Shown here piece by piece: positions 21,341-32,983 of a DNA stretch of 64,000 bases. This DNA comes from Ashinkailepas kermadecensis (lineage: Eukaryota > Arthropoda > Thecostraca > Neolepadidae), in NCBI GenBank assembly GCA_034440615.1, contig JAOTOM010004681.1, forward strand, positions 102,001 through 166,000, written 5' to 3'. The notes beneath the pieces are model-generated. The model was not told the origin of the DNA. It saw nothing but the letters and a program-made list of their open reading frames with translations, and made no database searches. The position numbers and the translations under genes were made by a program. Position 1 is the stretch's first letter. The number at the start of each line of letters is the position of its first letter.

Positions 21341-22475
21341 GAAAATAAATTGCATGAGAAAATGATAAACTTTGAACAACCAATGACTCAAAATGTGTAT
21401 ACCTGTAACGACATTTTTCGCAAATGCACCCAGGCTGCGGATATTGACTTCTTTTGTATGATAATTACGGCTTATTTAGTGATAAATTTAACTGAATTGG
21501 TTGTCTATTCTCTCATTTCGGTTTGCATGTATTTTTCCAGGCATCTGTGCGTGTGATATGGGTTTATTGTGGTTGTTTCAGGACCAGCATTTCTCGAGGC
21601 GTGTTAGGTGGGCACGTCACGCCGCGCACGGACTTTGGTCGGTCTAAGGTGTCAACCCCTGTATCCCCCCCTCCCCTCTGTAGTCGCGCGTTCCCGAGCC
21701 GGCCGTTTGAAATTTCGTGAGGTTAATTAAGATAAAAACCGTCATCATGGGCTACTTGAGACCACTCGACGTTTCCAGTGGACATCCGCTGTGGCTCGTT
21801 TTCGGCTCACTTGGCAATCACAATGTATACTGATTACATCCCGGAGACGTTTTCATGGGTTAAGCTGCCCGCGAATAATCAGAAATCCATGCCTGCCGCG
21901 ATTTTTTTTGTAATCACTAGCGTATAGCGCCGACGCTGCCACGTCGAATCGCTCGCGGGTCGTCCCACTGATGGCGATTAGTTATTGGCACTTCTTAGTG
22001 GTGGCAGCACCTGAACTCGTGAAGCCAGAACGTCAGCAAGGCAGTGTTGCCAGATATAACTGAACCGTTTTCCTTCTGCATTGTGTCAGTTATTGTGACA
22101 GTGACCTTGGACCAGCGTTGGAAAAATGGTCATTTTTTCGACACTTGCCTGTCCAAAGAATTATACACTCCCAAAAAAATCCACTCCTTACATTGCCAAA
22201 TATCAGATGAACAACTAATGCATAACAAGCAATCCTAGCTAGTTCTGCCACCAATTAATGGTGATAATTGTGAACATTGTCTGAGTAACATGTTCTCTGT
22301 TCATATATGTTCAGCATATTCATGTGAGCAGCATGCACCATGGGCTATATGGTGACCTATGGCTATCAATGAGAATGAGATCCACTGTAGTTCTAGTAAT
22401 CATCTTGCATAACCATTTGGGCCCTTGACACAACTTGGCCACATCATTTGGAATAATGTACATTTGTTATTTCAG
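21341..22475. other. AT-rich, no recognised gene
   Basis: No domain-bearing frame. It could be an intron upstream of the candidate exon at 22476. Confidence 0.35.
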
Positions 22476-22655
22476 GTGATCATCGGAGCTGCAGAAACAT
22501 TCAGAGAGAATGCAAGGAGCAGAACAGAAGATAAGATGCCCATGAGATTTGAAGAATGCCATCCTACCAGCATACAGAATGAAAGCCAAAGTTGTGATTT
22601 CCATGCAGCCTGAACAACATTGAATATGTTTAATAAAATGGTGCAAGTTATGTGT
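22476..22655 (+). CDS. Candidate terminal exon with polyadenylation signal
   Basis: An acceptor (tttgttatttcag, ending 22475) is followed by 45 open codons starting VIIGAAETFRENARS and ending in TGA at 22611-22613. AATAAA lies at 22632-22637. The arrangement acceptor-ORF-stop-AATAAA is what a small last exon looks like. The peptide matches no family I know, and the upstream exons were not found. Confidence 0.3.
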
Positions 22656-24806
22656 GTACAATGTCATTGTCATGTCTGGTACAAGTGAATGAATAAACAT
22701 CTATGCCTTAATTTGTACATTTTTCCATTCATGAAAAATGCCCTGACCAGAAGAAAAGTGCTCAGAAGAATAAAAGGCCAGAACCAGAAAGCAAACTAGA
22801 GTAGTCCATACACAAATGTGATTAGAGGCATGAAGGGAATACATTTCTTAATACCTTGGTAGGTGCAAGTTGTGCTTGACCACTGCATACTTAAAAAAAA
22901 GTGGGAGGGAAAAACAACATGGTACCTACTCAGTGTGGGATATAGACTGAAAAGTGATCATTTTCAGAGAAACTGAGTGGTTGCATCGCCTTAATGACAT
23001 TAAAATACATCATATTCCACAAATTCACAGGATCAAATAAAAATAGAAACAATCCATGAATCAAAAATCAAAATGATGAAATAAAATCAACAAGAATAGA
23101 AAATAAAAGGTACAAGTAGTACCTACCTAGGCAGGTACCTACCTAGACCCCTGCAATATATCCGTACACCCGATATAGGTATTGCACGGCATTATCCATA
23201 GCTAAGGCATCATGCTTTGATCATGATTGATCCTTGCAAACCAACGGCAATGAGAGGCATTCAATTTCAACAACTCAATCGAGCCTAATTGCTTACGTCT
23301 GCCGACACCACACCACAGCAGTTAGTACTCTCACTTCCTTCCTCCCGGCCCATTAATTATCCAAATGCCTAATCACAACACGAAAGCACCGCACAAATTA
23401 CATTCACCACAAGATCCCATCTCTGGGCTTCCAAACTCAAAACACGAAGTAATCCCTTCTCAAATGAAGGACGCCTCCATGCGTCTCACGGCTACTAAAG
23501 GGAAACTACCACTGCCCGAGTCGTCTGATAAATTTACAAGCTCTTGGACGGGGGAGAATCAGGACTCTACAGCTGCCACTCTTTCGGGAGCTACTTAAAC
23601 CGCTGCGAAAAAAGACAATAAACACTCTAATTTGTAATGATTTCTGAAAGATTGGGATGTGCTACATTAACTGACGAAGGAGAAAAGGTTTATTTCTGAA
23701 GTTTGAAGCAATCTTATCCCATATACACAAAAGATATCAACTTCAATGTACGTATGAAAATTGGCCACAACTGTCCAAAACGTTCTCCAAACCTGCTAGG
23801 ACTTTGTGACAAAATAGGCACCCAAACAACCAGAAATTTCAGTGTCTTTTGTTTTCACGGCATTCGTTGGTTCGGAACACCACGTATTTGTGACACAAGT
23901 ACTGTTTATGCCACTCGGACACGGAGAATCTCCAAGACCGCTCCCCCAAAAAATTGACTGTGGGAACTTACTCCGATTAGCCTACATATACTTTTTTCTC
24001 AATGAGAATTCAGAATAAATATTATTTCTTTAATTTTTTCCGGGATTGGTTTTATCACATTTCAATTTTGAGCCTTTTTGTAGGTCATAGTTCCCCATTA
24101 TATTTTGTGTAGGTCATAGTGTGGTTTGCGAATTGGGCCATAATTTCCGCTGCCCTCTCTGCCCCTCATCGTGTTATTTCCGCCGTGTGCGGTCTTTTCT
24201 GTGTCTCGTGCTCGTGAGGTGAGGTCGTGTCGGATTGATCTCGCTATTGTTTTTGTCTGGTTGCGAATTGAAAGAAAAGCGGTCGCTACTGATGTGACAG
24301 TTCGGGTAGTGGCCGTATTGTGTTCCCTGTTAGCGTTCTAAATTCCAGTTATTCTCGTTAGTCTGGAGTTGCGACGAGATGGTAGTGTAGCTCTTTGTTG
24401 TCTCTCCCAGGGCAAGCTCTTTGTTGTCAATCGTGACATGGTGAACGCAATGCAAATGACCTGGACAGGTTAGTGGTGGTTTCTATTACCACATGCCTTG
24501 TCACATGGGTTGATAACTTGATACTCCAATGGCATAGACGTTTAAGACCCAATTATTTTTTTTTAATTGTAAGCCTTGCTTGATCGTCATGCAAAGAGAG
24601 CGTAATAATTTTGTAAGCCACTGTAGCACAGCAGAAGCTGTGTAGGATTGGAGGCGAATATGAAAAAATGATGGCCCCGACGAACAATTTCAGGACTTCA
24701 ATAACCAGCAAAAAAAACAAGAAATCGAATGTGTCTGGATATCCCATTTCCCCTGCCAGTAAATGTTGACCTGGGTAAAATTGGACTAAATTTTTGAATA
24801 CATTTT
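22656..24806. other. AT-rich, no recognised gene
   Basis: Contains an open + frame at 23365-23598 of unknown meaning and a less AT-rich patch at 24150-24480 (possible 5' UTR or promoter-like sequence). Nothing can be named. Confidence 0.35.
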
Positions 24807-24819
24807 AATACAGGGTTTT

Positions 24820-24879
24820 TATGGGCGCTGTATAACCAATGCAGTTGATGTGCCCTAAAACCCAAATAACTAACTAACT
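24820..24879 (+). mobile_element. 60-bp LINE-tail insertion with 13-bp TSD
   Basis: Contains only the LINE 3' hairpin tail (tatgggcgctg, gatgtgccctaaaaccc, aaataactaactaact). It is flanked by AATACAGGGTTTT at 24807-24819 and 24880-24892. This is an extremely 5'-truncated retrotransposition event. Confidence 0.9.
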
Positions 24880-24904
24880 AATACAGGGTTTTAACAAAAA
24901 TGAT

Positions 24905-25505
24905 GATTAGACAACTAATTTTCTCTGCAAATGATTACGTTTGAGTTGGCAAACAAATACCTGATCATAATCTTCACTGCAATATAGCACATGTATAATT
25001 ATCCATACCTGGTGTGTCAGACATGTTTAAAAAAATAAACATTTCATGCACTCAATTTAATACTCCGACATCAAAACCCTAATGTTTCTGCTTTAATTGG
25101 ACATTCATTTCCAAGAATGAATACTTGCAACCTGATGTGTCTGCAGCCAAGGCTGGAAGTTCCTTGTGATGCTGTATTATTTTATTTTGCATATATTATA
25201 TTAATTATTTTATGCATATATTATTTGTGTTACAGACTTGATAAAGAAGAATTCAACACTTCATGCAATCAATTTAATAATCTGCCATCTAACTTACAGA
25301 ACTTAACTTCACCTCATGTTTCTGCCTTAATTTGACATTTATTTCCGAGAACCACATGCGTCCTCGGCCAAGACCGGAAGGTCCTTGCGATGCTGTATTT
25401 TTTTTTTTAATTTGCTGATGGCCGAAAAATTGTTTTGGATGATTCTGGTTGTCCTGTTAGGTTAGATTATAATATGACATAAAATATTTTATATCATGCT
25501 ACGTT
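24905..25505 (+). repeat. AT-rich interspersed repeat, two direct copies
   Basis: Copy 1 spans about 24905-25195 and copy 2 about 25235-25505. Shared motifs are aatgattacgtttgagttggcaaac-type, the ttcatgca-tcaatttaat segment, and cttgtgatgctgtat. Related copies lie in inverse orientation at 25795 and 26320. Confidence 0.8.
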
Positions 25506-25629
25506 CTCTGCCATTCTTACACTGCATATACTGGAGAATCACCACATCCTTGGAAGTTTAGTAGACATTATTACTAAACTTGCCTATGCAGATATATACA
25601 ATGTGACCGGAAATGAGGACATGCAAGTT

Positions 25630-25680
25630 ATGGGTGCTGTATAACCAATGCAGTTGATGTGCCATAAAACCCGAATAACC
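25630..25680 (+). mobile_element. Short LINE-tail insertion
   Basis: atgggtgctgtataacc, gatgtgccataaaaccc and gaataacc repeat the LINE 3' tail. The flanks gaccggaaatga and gacaggaagtga are similar but imperfect, so the TSD is uncertain. Confidence 0.65.
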
Positions 25681-25794
25681 GACAGGAAGTGAAAGCAGAA
25701 CACGGCCTGCTTATGGTGAAGACTTCAAAAATTACATGTGAATAGATACATAATATGAAAATAACCTAACCTAGACTAAGATAACAGTGTAATA

Positions 25795-26715
25795 TATAAA
25801 GTATATTATATGGTAATATATAACCAAACCTAACTGGGAAACTAGAATTGTCCAAAGCAAATTGTTGGGCCATGACAAGCATATGAAAAATAAAATAATA
25901 CATCATTGCAAGGAACTTCCTGCATTGGCTGCGGATTGCAAGTATTCATTCTCGGAAATCAATGTTGAATTAAGGCAGAAACATAAGGTCTTCGATGTCA
26001 GTATTAAATTGAGTGTATGAAGTGTTCAACTTCTTTATCACGTCTGACACACCAGGTACAGATAATAATACACAATGTGCTATATGTGCAGCATGAAGAT
26101 AATGATCATGTATTTGTTTGCCAACTGAAAAGTAATCATTTGCGGATAAAATGAGTGTTCGCATCTTATTTTTACATTAAAATTCCATGCATTTTTTTTT
26201 TCAAATTGAAGGAAAAAACACATTTTACCTAGATCGTAATATATACCTTATTTTGCATATATAATTACATATGAATATATAAATAATTTTTTTTTACAGA
26301 ATGACCTAACCTAGACTAAGAACCTAGCATAATATATAAAATATATTATGATTCATAGTATAATTGGACCTAACCAGAATACCAGAATCATCCAAAACAA
26401 TTTTTTTGTCCATGACATCGCAGGAAAAATAAAATAATACACCATAGCAAAGAACTTCCTGCCTTGGCTGTGGACGAGTCAGGTTGCAAGTATTCATTCT
26501 CGAAAAAAAATGTTTAAGTAAGGCAGGAACGAGGTTTTCAATGTCAACGAGAATTAAATTTAGTGCATGAAGTGTTAAATTTCTTTATCATGTCTGTGAC
26601 ACCAGGTATGGCTAATTATATGAGATGTGCTATATTTGCAGAGTGAAGATTATGATTGTGCATTTGTTTGCCAACTGAAAAGTAATCATTTGTGGAGAAA
26701 ATGAGTGGACACAGT
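25795..26715 (-). repeat. AT-rich interspersed repeat, two inverse copies
   Basis: Copies at about 25795-26165 and 26320-26715 are reverse complements of the 24905-25505 copies. Shared motifs are ggaacttcctgc, aagtattcattctcg, ttctttatca, gacaccaggta and gtttgccaactgaaaagtaa. Unit length is near 400 bp. The four copies form a large imperfect palindrome. Confidence 0.8.
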
Positions 26716-28036
26716 CATTTTTACATTAAAATGCCAGTACTAAAAAAATCAAATTTTACCTAGATCGACATATATGCCCCTTACCTAGGGGAAGGGGTTA
26801 AATTCGTCTTTAACCTTTAATGTGTTTTTCTTCTTTTTTGGGAATTTTTATTCACAGTATCATGTTCATGAAGGTGAATAAGATGATGGGACCACTTATT
26901 TTCTGTGCAAACACAGAAAATGAGGATTTTCAAACCAAAAAATACTACACTAACCTAACATACTTGTTTGCTTTATGGAGGATGATGTATATAACACTTC
27001 TTGTTCCTACCTTAAAGCATGATGATGCTGACAACTGAAGTTTCCACAAAAAATTGCTTACACTTGAATTTCTTTTCTTCAACAGCAGCTTTAGTGAGAT
27101 TAGGTTTGGCTACACTGGATAGGTTGATTTTTTATTTTGGTATTTTTCAGAAATAAGTTGCTTGACATTAAAAAGTACTTATATCTTCAAAGGCAGGTTA
27201 GATTGTTTTTTTTATTCCTTTTTGATTTTTTTTCATTTATCTTTTGTTTCATCATATTTATGCTCTTTTAAATTTATTTTCATGCTGTTGCCCAACTCGA
27301 GGCAACCCAACTTTGGCATTATTTTGCTCACAATCTGAAAAGTAAGCATTTGCAACAAATAAGTGGTCTCATCTTACTTCTTAGTCACTTTCATAAGCAT
27401 GGTATTCTGAAGAAAAATACAAAAACACCTTTTAAGACATTCAGGGGCTTTCCAAACACTAGGGACCTGCAACAAGTAGCTTTACTGCTGTTCTGTATGT
27501 TGAACCAGTAATTGTATGGTGTTTACCAAATGCAAAAATGAACAAACTATCCATATTCAAACGGTTCCTTTCCTTAAAATCCTGTAACCACTCAGAAAGA
27601 GCAACTTTAGATCAATTATTTCATAGTGGTGTGCTGTATTCTGAATATGAAAATGTGGTTGTGCAGGATTAATTATCTGTAGCTGCTGTTGTACAGGTTA
27701 TTAGTAGCCTCTAAAAAATACCTGTGTAATTGCCAAAAATTGTGGGACACTTCCTCATGGTTTTCTTAAGCTTGTACACCTGATAAAGGAGTGTTTAATT
27801 TCCCTTTAATTATGTCTGAGAAATGCCAGAATCAAGCTCTAATAAACAAGCAAAGACCGAATCATGTTCATAAATGTGATCTATCACATATGATGTTGAT
27901 GGCTGGTGTGTAGCCAATGCAGTTTTGCCTCTAAACCCAAGTGGCAGATGAAATACTTTGTTAGTCAACTAACAATCCAGGAAGTTTAAGTTCTTGGCCA
28001 GTTGTCAAAACCAGTTTGAGTTGTGATGGTTGTGAT
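26716..28036. other. AT-rich, no recognised gene
   Basis: Has further partial matches to the end of the AT-rich repeat (around 26885 and 27340) and a decayed LINE tail (27903-27945). No coding signal. Confidence 0.4.
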
Positions 28037-28155
28037 TAGTTAGTTAGTTATTTTGGTTTTAGGGCGCATCGACTACCGAGGTCATTTTGCGCCCATAACT
28101 ATTGGAGTTAACAAAGTGCAGTATCAACCTTCACATCGTGGGATGAAGCCATCAT
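28037..28155 (-). mobile_element. LINE 3'-end fragment
   Basis: Tail gttagttagttattttgg with the hairpin agggcgcatcgac and tgcgcccataact, followed by 50 bases nearly identical to the fragment at 63641-63745. Same subfamily. TSD not identified. Confidence 0.75.
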
Positions 28156-28531
28156 TGGTTGCAGCATGCAAAGTCACCTGAAACTTTTGTTCTCTGTTCT
28201 GACACATCCAATAAGGCCTAGTTAGACTAGTAGTTCTAACTCTGGCACTGTCCACAGACTGATTGAAGCTCTTGGGTGTTTTGAAGTTGAGTTTGTTTTT
28301 GAGGTTTGAGGGTCGTCCAGGAGTTACTCATCCGCTGAAATGGTAAGTGCTCATATATATTATGTACATGGGTGCAAAATGACCTTTGCAGTCGACATGC
28401 CCCTGAACACCAATTCACCACACCATACCACATATATTATGTTACTGCTCATAGCTCTTCCATGCAGTTCAAAATCCACCATGTTTACTGTATTTTGTGA
28501 TAGTACCATTGAATTGATTGAACCAAGATGT

Positions 28532-28613
28532 TCAAATTACCACTCAAGTGAATCCTCAAATTATCACTCAAGTGAATGCTCAAATTACCACTCAAGTGAA
28601 TGCTCAAATTACC
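28532..28613 (+). repeat. 24-bp tandem repeat
   Basis: tcaaattaccactcaagtga units start at 28532, 28556, 28580 and 28604. In one + frame they give an 8-residue SNYHSSEC-type repeat, but no gene context was seen. Confidence 0.85.
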
Positions 28614-29339
28614 CAGTAATCAGTGTTTTGTCCATGTTACTTGACTGGTTTTGCCAGTCCATTGAATGCATAGTGATATCCAAACTGTCATCATATGCTA
28701 GTTTTCCCATTGGGACTGCAGTTGGTAAAATCAGAACCCACAATGTTGGTCTGTGAATGGTGATGATTTTCTTGAATTGTCATGAATAGAGAAGTCAATT
28801 CATTATGTCTTCAGCTTTTGGATGTGATGGGTTTTGAACAAGAAAGCTTCCATGTTCACTAAGAATGCAAGTAATTTTGCATGGATAGCAAGACATGATG
28901 GGATTATTTTCCATGATGGGATCAGTGGCATTTTATGTCCAGATATATCGAGTCATGAAAAACATCAAATCAATGTTTTTAATTATGTATTAACATATTT
29001 ATAACTTCCAAAAAACATTGCTCGGTGATATACATGACATAAATATGATCAGTTAGCTATAATGTTTTAACTGATAAAAACAGACATGGTGGGTTGTGAC
29101 ATTGCATGGCAGAGCTGATTGTGCATGTAAGCACTCTTTATCATGTTGGTGGACAGTTGCCTGTTGATCATGTTAGCAACATTGAGTTGCATTCCTCTTT
29201 CCTTTACCATTTCTGGGAAGATTTGTGATAATACTGTATAAAGCAGTATTAATCTTTCAGATGGCACCACATGTTCTGTATGTCTATCTGTGTTTATTCA
29301 ATACTTTGTTTCTCTGATGTTATTTTGTTCATGCTCAAG
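28614..29339. other. No recognised gene
   Basis: AT-rich sequence without domain-bearing frames. Confidence 0.4.
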
Positions 29340-29545
29340 AAGAACCTTGGGTTCTTTTAAGATTCATTCGACCGCTAGGTCGTATTGTTTTAAGATGCAT
29401 TCGACCGCTAGGTCGAATTACGTCACCAACCTCTCATGGCGATTGGTCGCTGGTGGACGTGGTAATGCTGCTAGTTGCGAGATTCGAACCCACATTCTTG
29501 TGATCAAGAGTCCTACACTACTTACAGGTCTGCCGCAGCCCCGTT
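29340..29545 (-). mobile_element. Second tRNA-derived SINE type
   Basis: On the minus strand a tRNA-like head with B box ggttcgaatc (29481-29490) is followed by a body (accaatcgccatgagagg) related to the SINE at 20920. A duplicated tail gttttaagatgcattcgacc lies at 29355-29405. The head differs from the 20920 SINE. Confidence 0.65.
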
Positions 29546-30554
29546 GTTGATGCTCAACATGTGTTTCTGTTTATACTCCATGTGTTTTGCTTTGTGAATT
29601 CCTTATGAGTTGGGTAATGTGAACATATTTTACTTATATTTTTTGAACCTGAAGAAGCCCAGCTCGTAATTTTTCACGGCAATCCATGCATGTCTAGTAA
29701 GACGGCCGTTAATAACATTTGGGATATTATGCCACAAGGAAAACGACGTTCAACCACCAGGTTCCGATTGGTCTGGCCAGAATACTATTGGGACCATTTG
29801 AACCAATTCCATTGGGAAGCATTTAGACCATTAGGAACCATTAAAACATCTAGGAAAATCCCAGTAGTTCCAAATGGTTTCCAATGCATTTTTTTCCAAG
29901 TATGGAGGGGGGTGGATTCAATTTGAAAATGTGTTGAAAATAAGGACCTGGACCCACTACCTTCGTGAGAGGTTTCCAGCCCTGTTGGCGACGTTGCTAT
30001 ACCGTCTGATGAATTGCTACGTTATGCTACCACTTGCCAGTTGTCCGACCATTTTTTTATGTAGGGAATGCCTTCCTTTCACACCACGACCAATTACTGA
30101 ACGGAACACCATAAACCAATAAAGAAAGGTGAGGTTTTTTAAAATCAATTGTGTCGTGAAATGCCGATTCAAACCATCCACAGTCGTTGAATTAATTTGA
30201 AAACGGCATGCACGAAATGCGTGCCCCTGACTTCAGCAGGCGCTCTGCCGGAAACCGATATAACGTGCGTACCAGATTTGTCGAAAGGGTAACAGCTGAC
30301 ACGATCGAGCACACAGCCTATTACATTTATCTATATATCACCCTTTGACTGAAGACCTATTAGTGCTTAACTGTTATATGAATTGACTCATCCAACACAA
30401 ATTGATGACCTTTTAACATTTCAAACAACTTTATAGCTCTTTCTCTCTCAATGGCATACCTGCAAGTTGGTTACTATTGTGGTATGATGAGACTAACATA
30501 TGAGTAAACACATTGGGCTGAGTATCTCCTAACATCCATTCTTTCTCTTGCAGG
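29546..30554. other. No recognised gene; imperfect inverted repeat near 29780-29890
   Basis: tattgggaccatttgaacca near 29785 is roughly complementary to the segment near 29870. An acceptor-like tctttctcttgcag ends at 30554, just before the composite gene. Confidence 0.35.
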
Positions 30555-30675
30555 CTGAGCAATCAGATTGCCATCAAAGAGTTCCTCAAAATTGTATACT
30601 CCAATTTACAGGGGTTTGTGTCAATATCTGTCCATTTTGTACATTTTCGAACTGATGCTGCCATTTGGTAGGGGT

Positions 30676-30885
30676 ATGACATCTAAAAAACGAAACAGGA
30701 CAGAGGTTAGATATTCAAGCATCAACAGGGAGCATGCAATTGTGTGCCAATTGTGTGGTCAGAATATTGCCAGGGCGAAAAATTTACCGCGCCATGTTGA
30801 AACCAAACACAAATCAGTATGCATGGCAGCAAAGCAGACAACCAGGCATACATCTGCCTTTTTATTGAAAAGGCTGCTACTGTAA
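30676..30885 (+). pseudogene. Composite element G: N-terminal zinc finger
   Basis: From MTSKKRNRTEVRYSS the frame has one C2H2/BED-like finger: CQLCGQNIARAKNLPRHVETKH, with Cys-x2-Cys, then His-x4-His. Such fingers open many hAT-type transposases and bind transposon ends. The frame breaks near 30840, and the acidic region that follows (31014-31350) is in another frame. It is the first of a series of same-strand fragments up to 35534. Confidence 0.6.
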
Positions 30886-31309
30886 TGTATAAAAAAAATA
30901 TGAGCAAAGGGTGCTAAGCACAAGTGGCCGATTTTTGGAGGCAAGTGTGCCACCGACGAATATCCATACTTCAACTGACAATCCTGCTGTGTCGATGCCA
31001 GTAGCAACCCAAATTGGGTCACATATTGACCATGACTTGGCCCTGGATAGAAGGGGATCTTAGTGTCACTGGAAATCAGGCTGATGATTCAATTGTTGAT
31101 ATCCCTGGAGAAAACGCAGAACTTGCACATGAGCTGCCCATGCCCGTGCATGATTTGGATGTAGATGAACGATTCATGGAACATTCACCGCCTAATATCA
31201 CTCAAATTGGCCAGGACCAACCAGCAGACATGTTCCCATCAGTTCCTTTGCCAAATGTGACAAACACTGTACCAGAAAATGAGCCAGACAGTGGCATGCT
31301 AGGCAATAA

Positions 31310-32010
31310 TTGCTATATGGCACGTGTTTGCCAAAAATGGATAATTTTACATGTGCTTTAAGTAAAATGCAAGAACAAATGGACTTTTTATTAAGAATGC
31401 ACGTCAGATACCTGAGCCAATGCACGCTCCGTATGGGCTTGTGCAAGGGAAGGAACTGCATGCTCGGTTGTCACATCTGGAAAGAAAGGTTGCTGAAAAT
31501 AGCAGGGGCATACTCACCAGGACTGCACGTCTGGATTTGGTGGAACAGTTTCCATGGCTCTTGGTAAAGGAAGCAGTGGAAGGCCCACTTGGCTGCTGTG
31601 CTGTGCGCATGCCTTATGTTGATCGAATGCGTTCCCGGAGAGGTGGCCATAAAGTAAGCATGTGGGTCACAGATGGTGTGCTTTTGAAACATGATGCCAG
31701 AAGGCTATGTTGCAGGCACAGCATGACACAAGAGCACAAAGATAATATAGAAACAACACATCTCCGCAAACAGTCTGATGCAGCATGGACGAACTTCAAT
31801 GACTTGAATAAGTAATTGACCCGTGATGCACTTTTGGTCATACACCAAAACCTGCGACGGGGACAGTCATACAGTGATTTTCAGTCTGATATGACTGACC
31901 TCTTCCCCAGCTTAGAACAAGGGCCTCATTATGCAATGCTACAGCGTAATGTTCACCGAAAAACAGCTGCAACTGCTATTGATGTGTTCTACCAGGTGTT
32001 TGTAGATTAA
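31310..32010 (+). pseudogene. Composite element G: coiled coil and TTF-like/N-terminal transposase region
   Basis: Includes SKMQEQMDFLLRMHVR (coiled-coil-like) and, in the next frame, LDLVEQFPWLLV, then a Cys/His-containing stretch resembling the TTF-type zinc finger segment of ZNF862/ZMYM-like hAT proteins. An in-frame TAA (31813-31815) separates it from LTRDALLVIHQNL and FYQVF. The family relation is inferred from motif order, not from a search. Confidence 0.45.
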
Positions 32011-32039
32011 TTCGCTTCTTTTATCATGTCGCCCAGCCT

Positions 32040-32980
32040 GGTCACTGAGTGACATCGGCATATACATACTAGTGCAGACAAAGGTACTGTAGCGAATATA
32101 ACCAGACAAGTGGTGAATTTACGGTACTTGGATGTAAGTAATACATATATCTGCCAGAGTTGTTGTAACTAATCTGTCTGTTGATGTAATTCGAAATCGA
32201 GCTACATCAGAGGAGCGAGAACAAAACATTTCCCATGCATCCGATGCTGTTGGATGCCTGGAACACATTGTCTGCACTGACCAGTAAAGTGCTCCGTATT
32301 CCCATGGAATATTTGCCAAAAATGTGGTCATTTAGCACTGATAAAGAGGCGGTTTATGCTGGGTCTGGGTCCGGTGTAGCTGCACGCTGGAAGAAACGCT
32401 CCAGAAGCGAAGCATTTCTACATCAGACTGACCGGGCACACAGGGTGGAAAAACACTTCGAGGCTGTGTTTAAGCAAAAACGTTGTCAATGGGCATGCAA
32501 GTTCCTGAACGATGATCTTCCTCAAATCGTCGAGGCGGTTGAAAAGTCTTCCAAAAGCTTGCGCACAGCCAGAGCAATCGACAGTAGCTTTCGCACGTTA
32601 AAACGGGCGGTTAAGACATGTTTTATAGAATACTCTGGCCTCTTTGGAATCGGTCATACATCAGTACAGGAGTGTTGTAATGACTATCGAGAACAAGTCA
32701 AAGAAGGACGATGGTTCCGTATGTGCTGGCCTACTGAGGGACCTAACGGACATGTGCTTCATTCCAAATAGTCTCATTTTGAATCATACTATGCAACTGG
32801 GTGTTGGTAGAAGCAAAGCAAGTCAGAAGGATTGGTACTCGCTTTGGGAAGATGCCAAGGCGGTACATTTAAAGAACAACTAGTAAACCTGACAAATGAC
32901 CCTTATACTAATCCACTGCTGCGTAAGCATAAAGAGGATTATCTTGACGGGAAATTCAATGGTTTTAATTTCCTTGAAAT
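32040..32980 (+). pseudogene. Composite element G: hAT-type transposase core, frame-broken
   Basis: Fragments in several + frames spell TSADKGTVANITRQVVNLRYLD, then STDKEAVYAGSGSGVAARWK and AFLHQTDRAHRVEKH. The latter matches the order of the hAT core around its second catalytic Asp (TDGA...GVAARL...HCxAHRL). Next come GLLRDLTDMCFIPNSL and an alpha-helical part. At least three frame changes (about 32640-32700, 32884, 32980) show decay, or unrecognised introns or read errors. Confidence 0.5.
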
Positions 32981-32983
32981 GCA

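Noticed and set aside
23365..23598. Small + frame in AT-rich DNA as a gene
   Set aside because: No splice, start or domain evidence. A chance frame is as likely.
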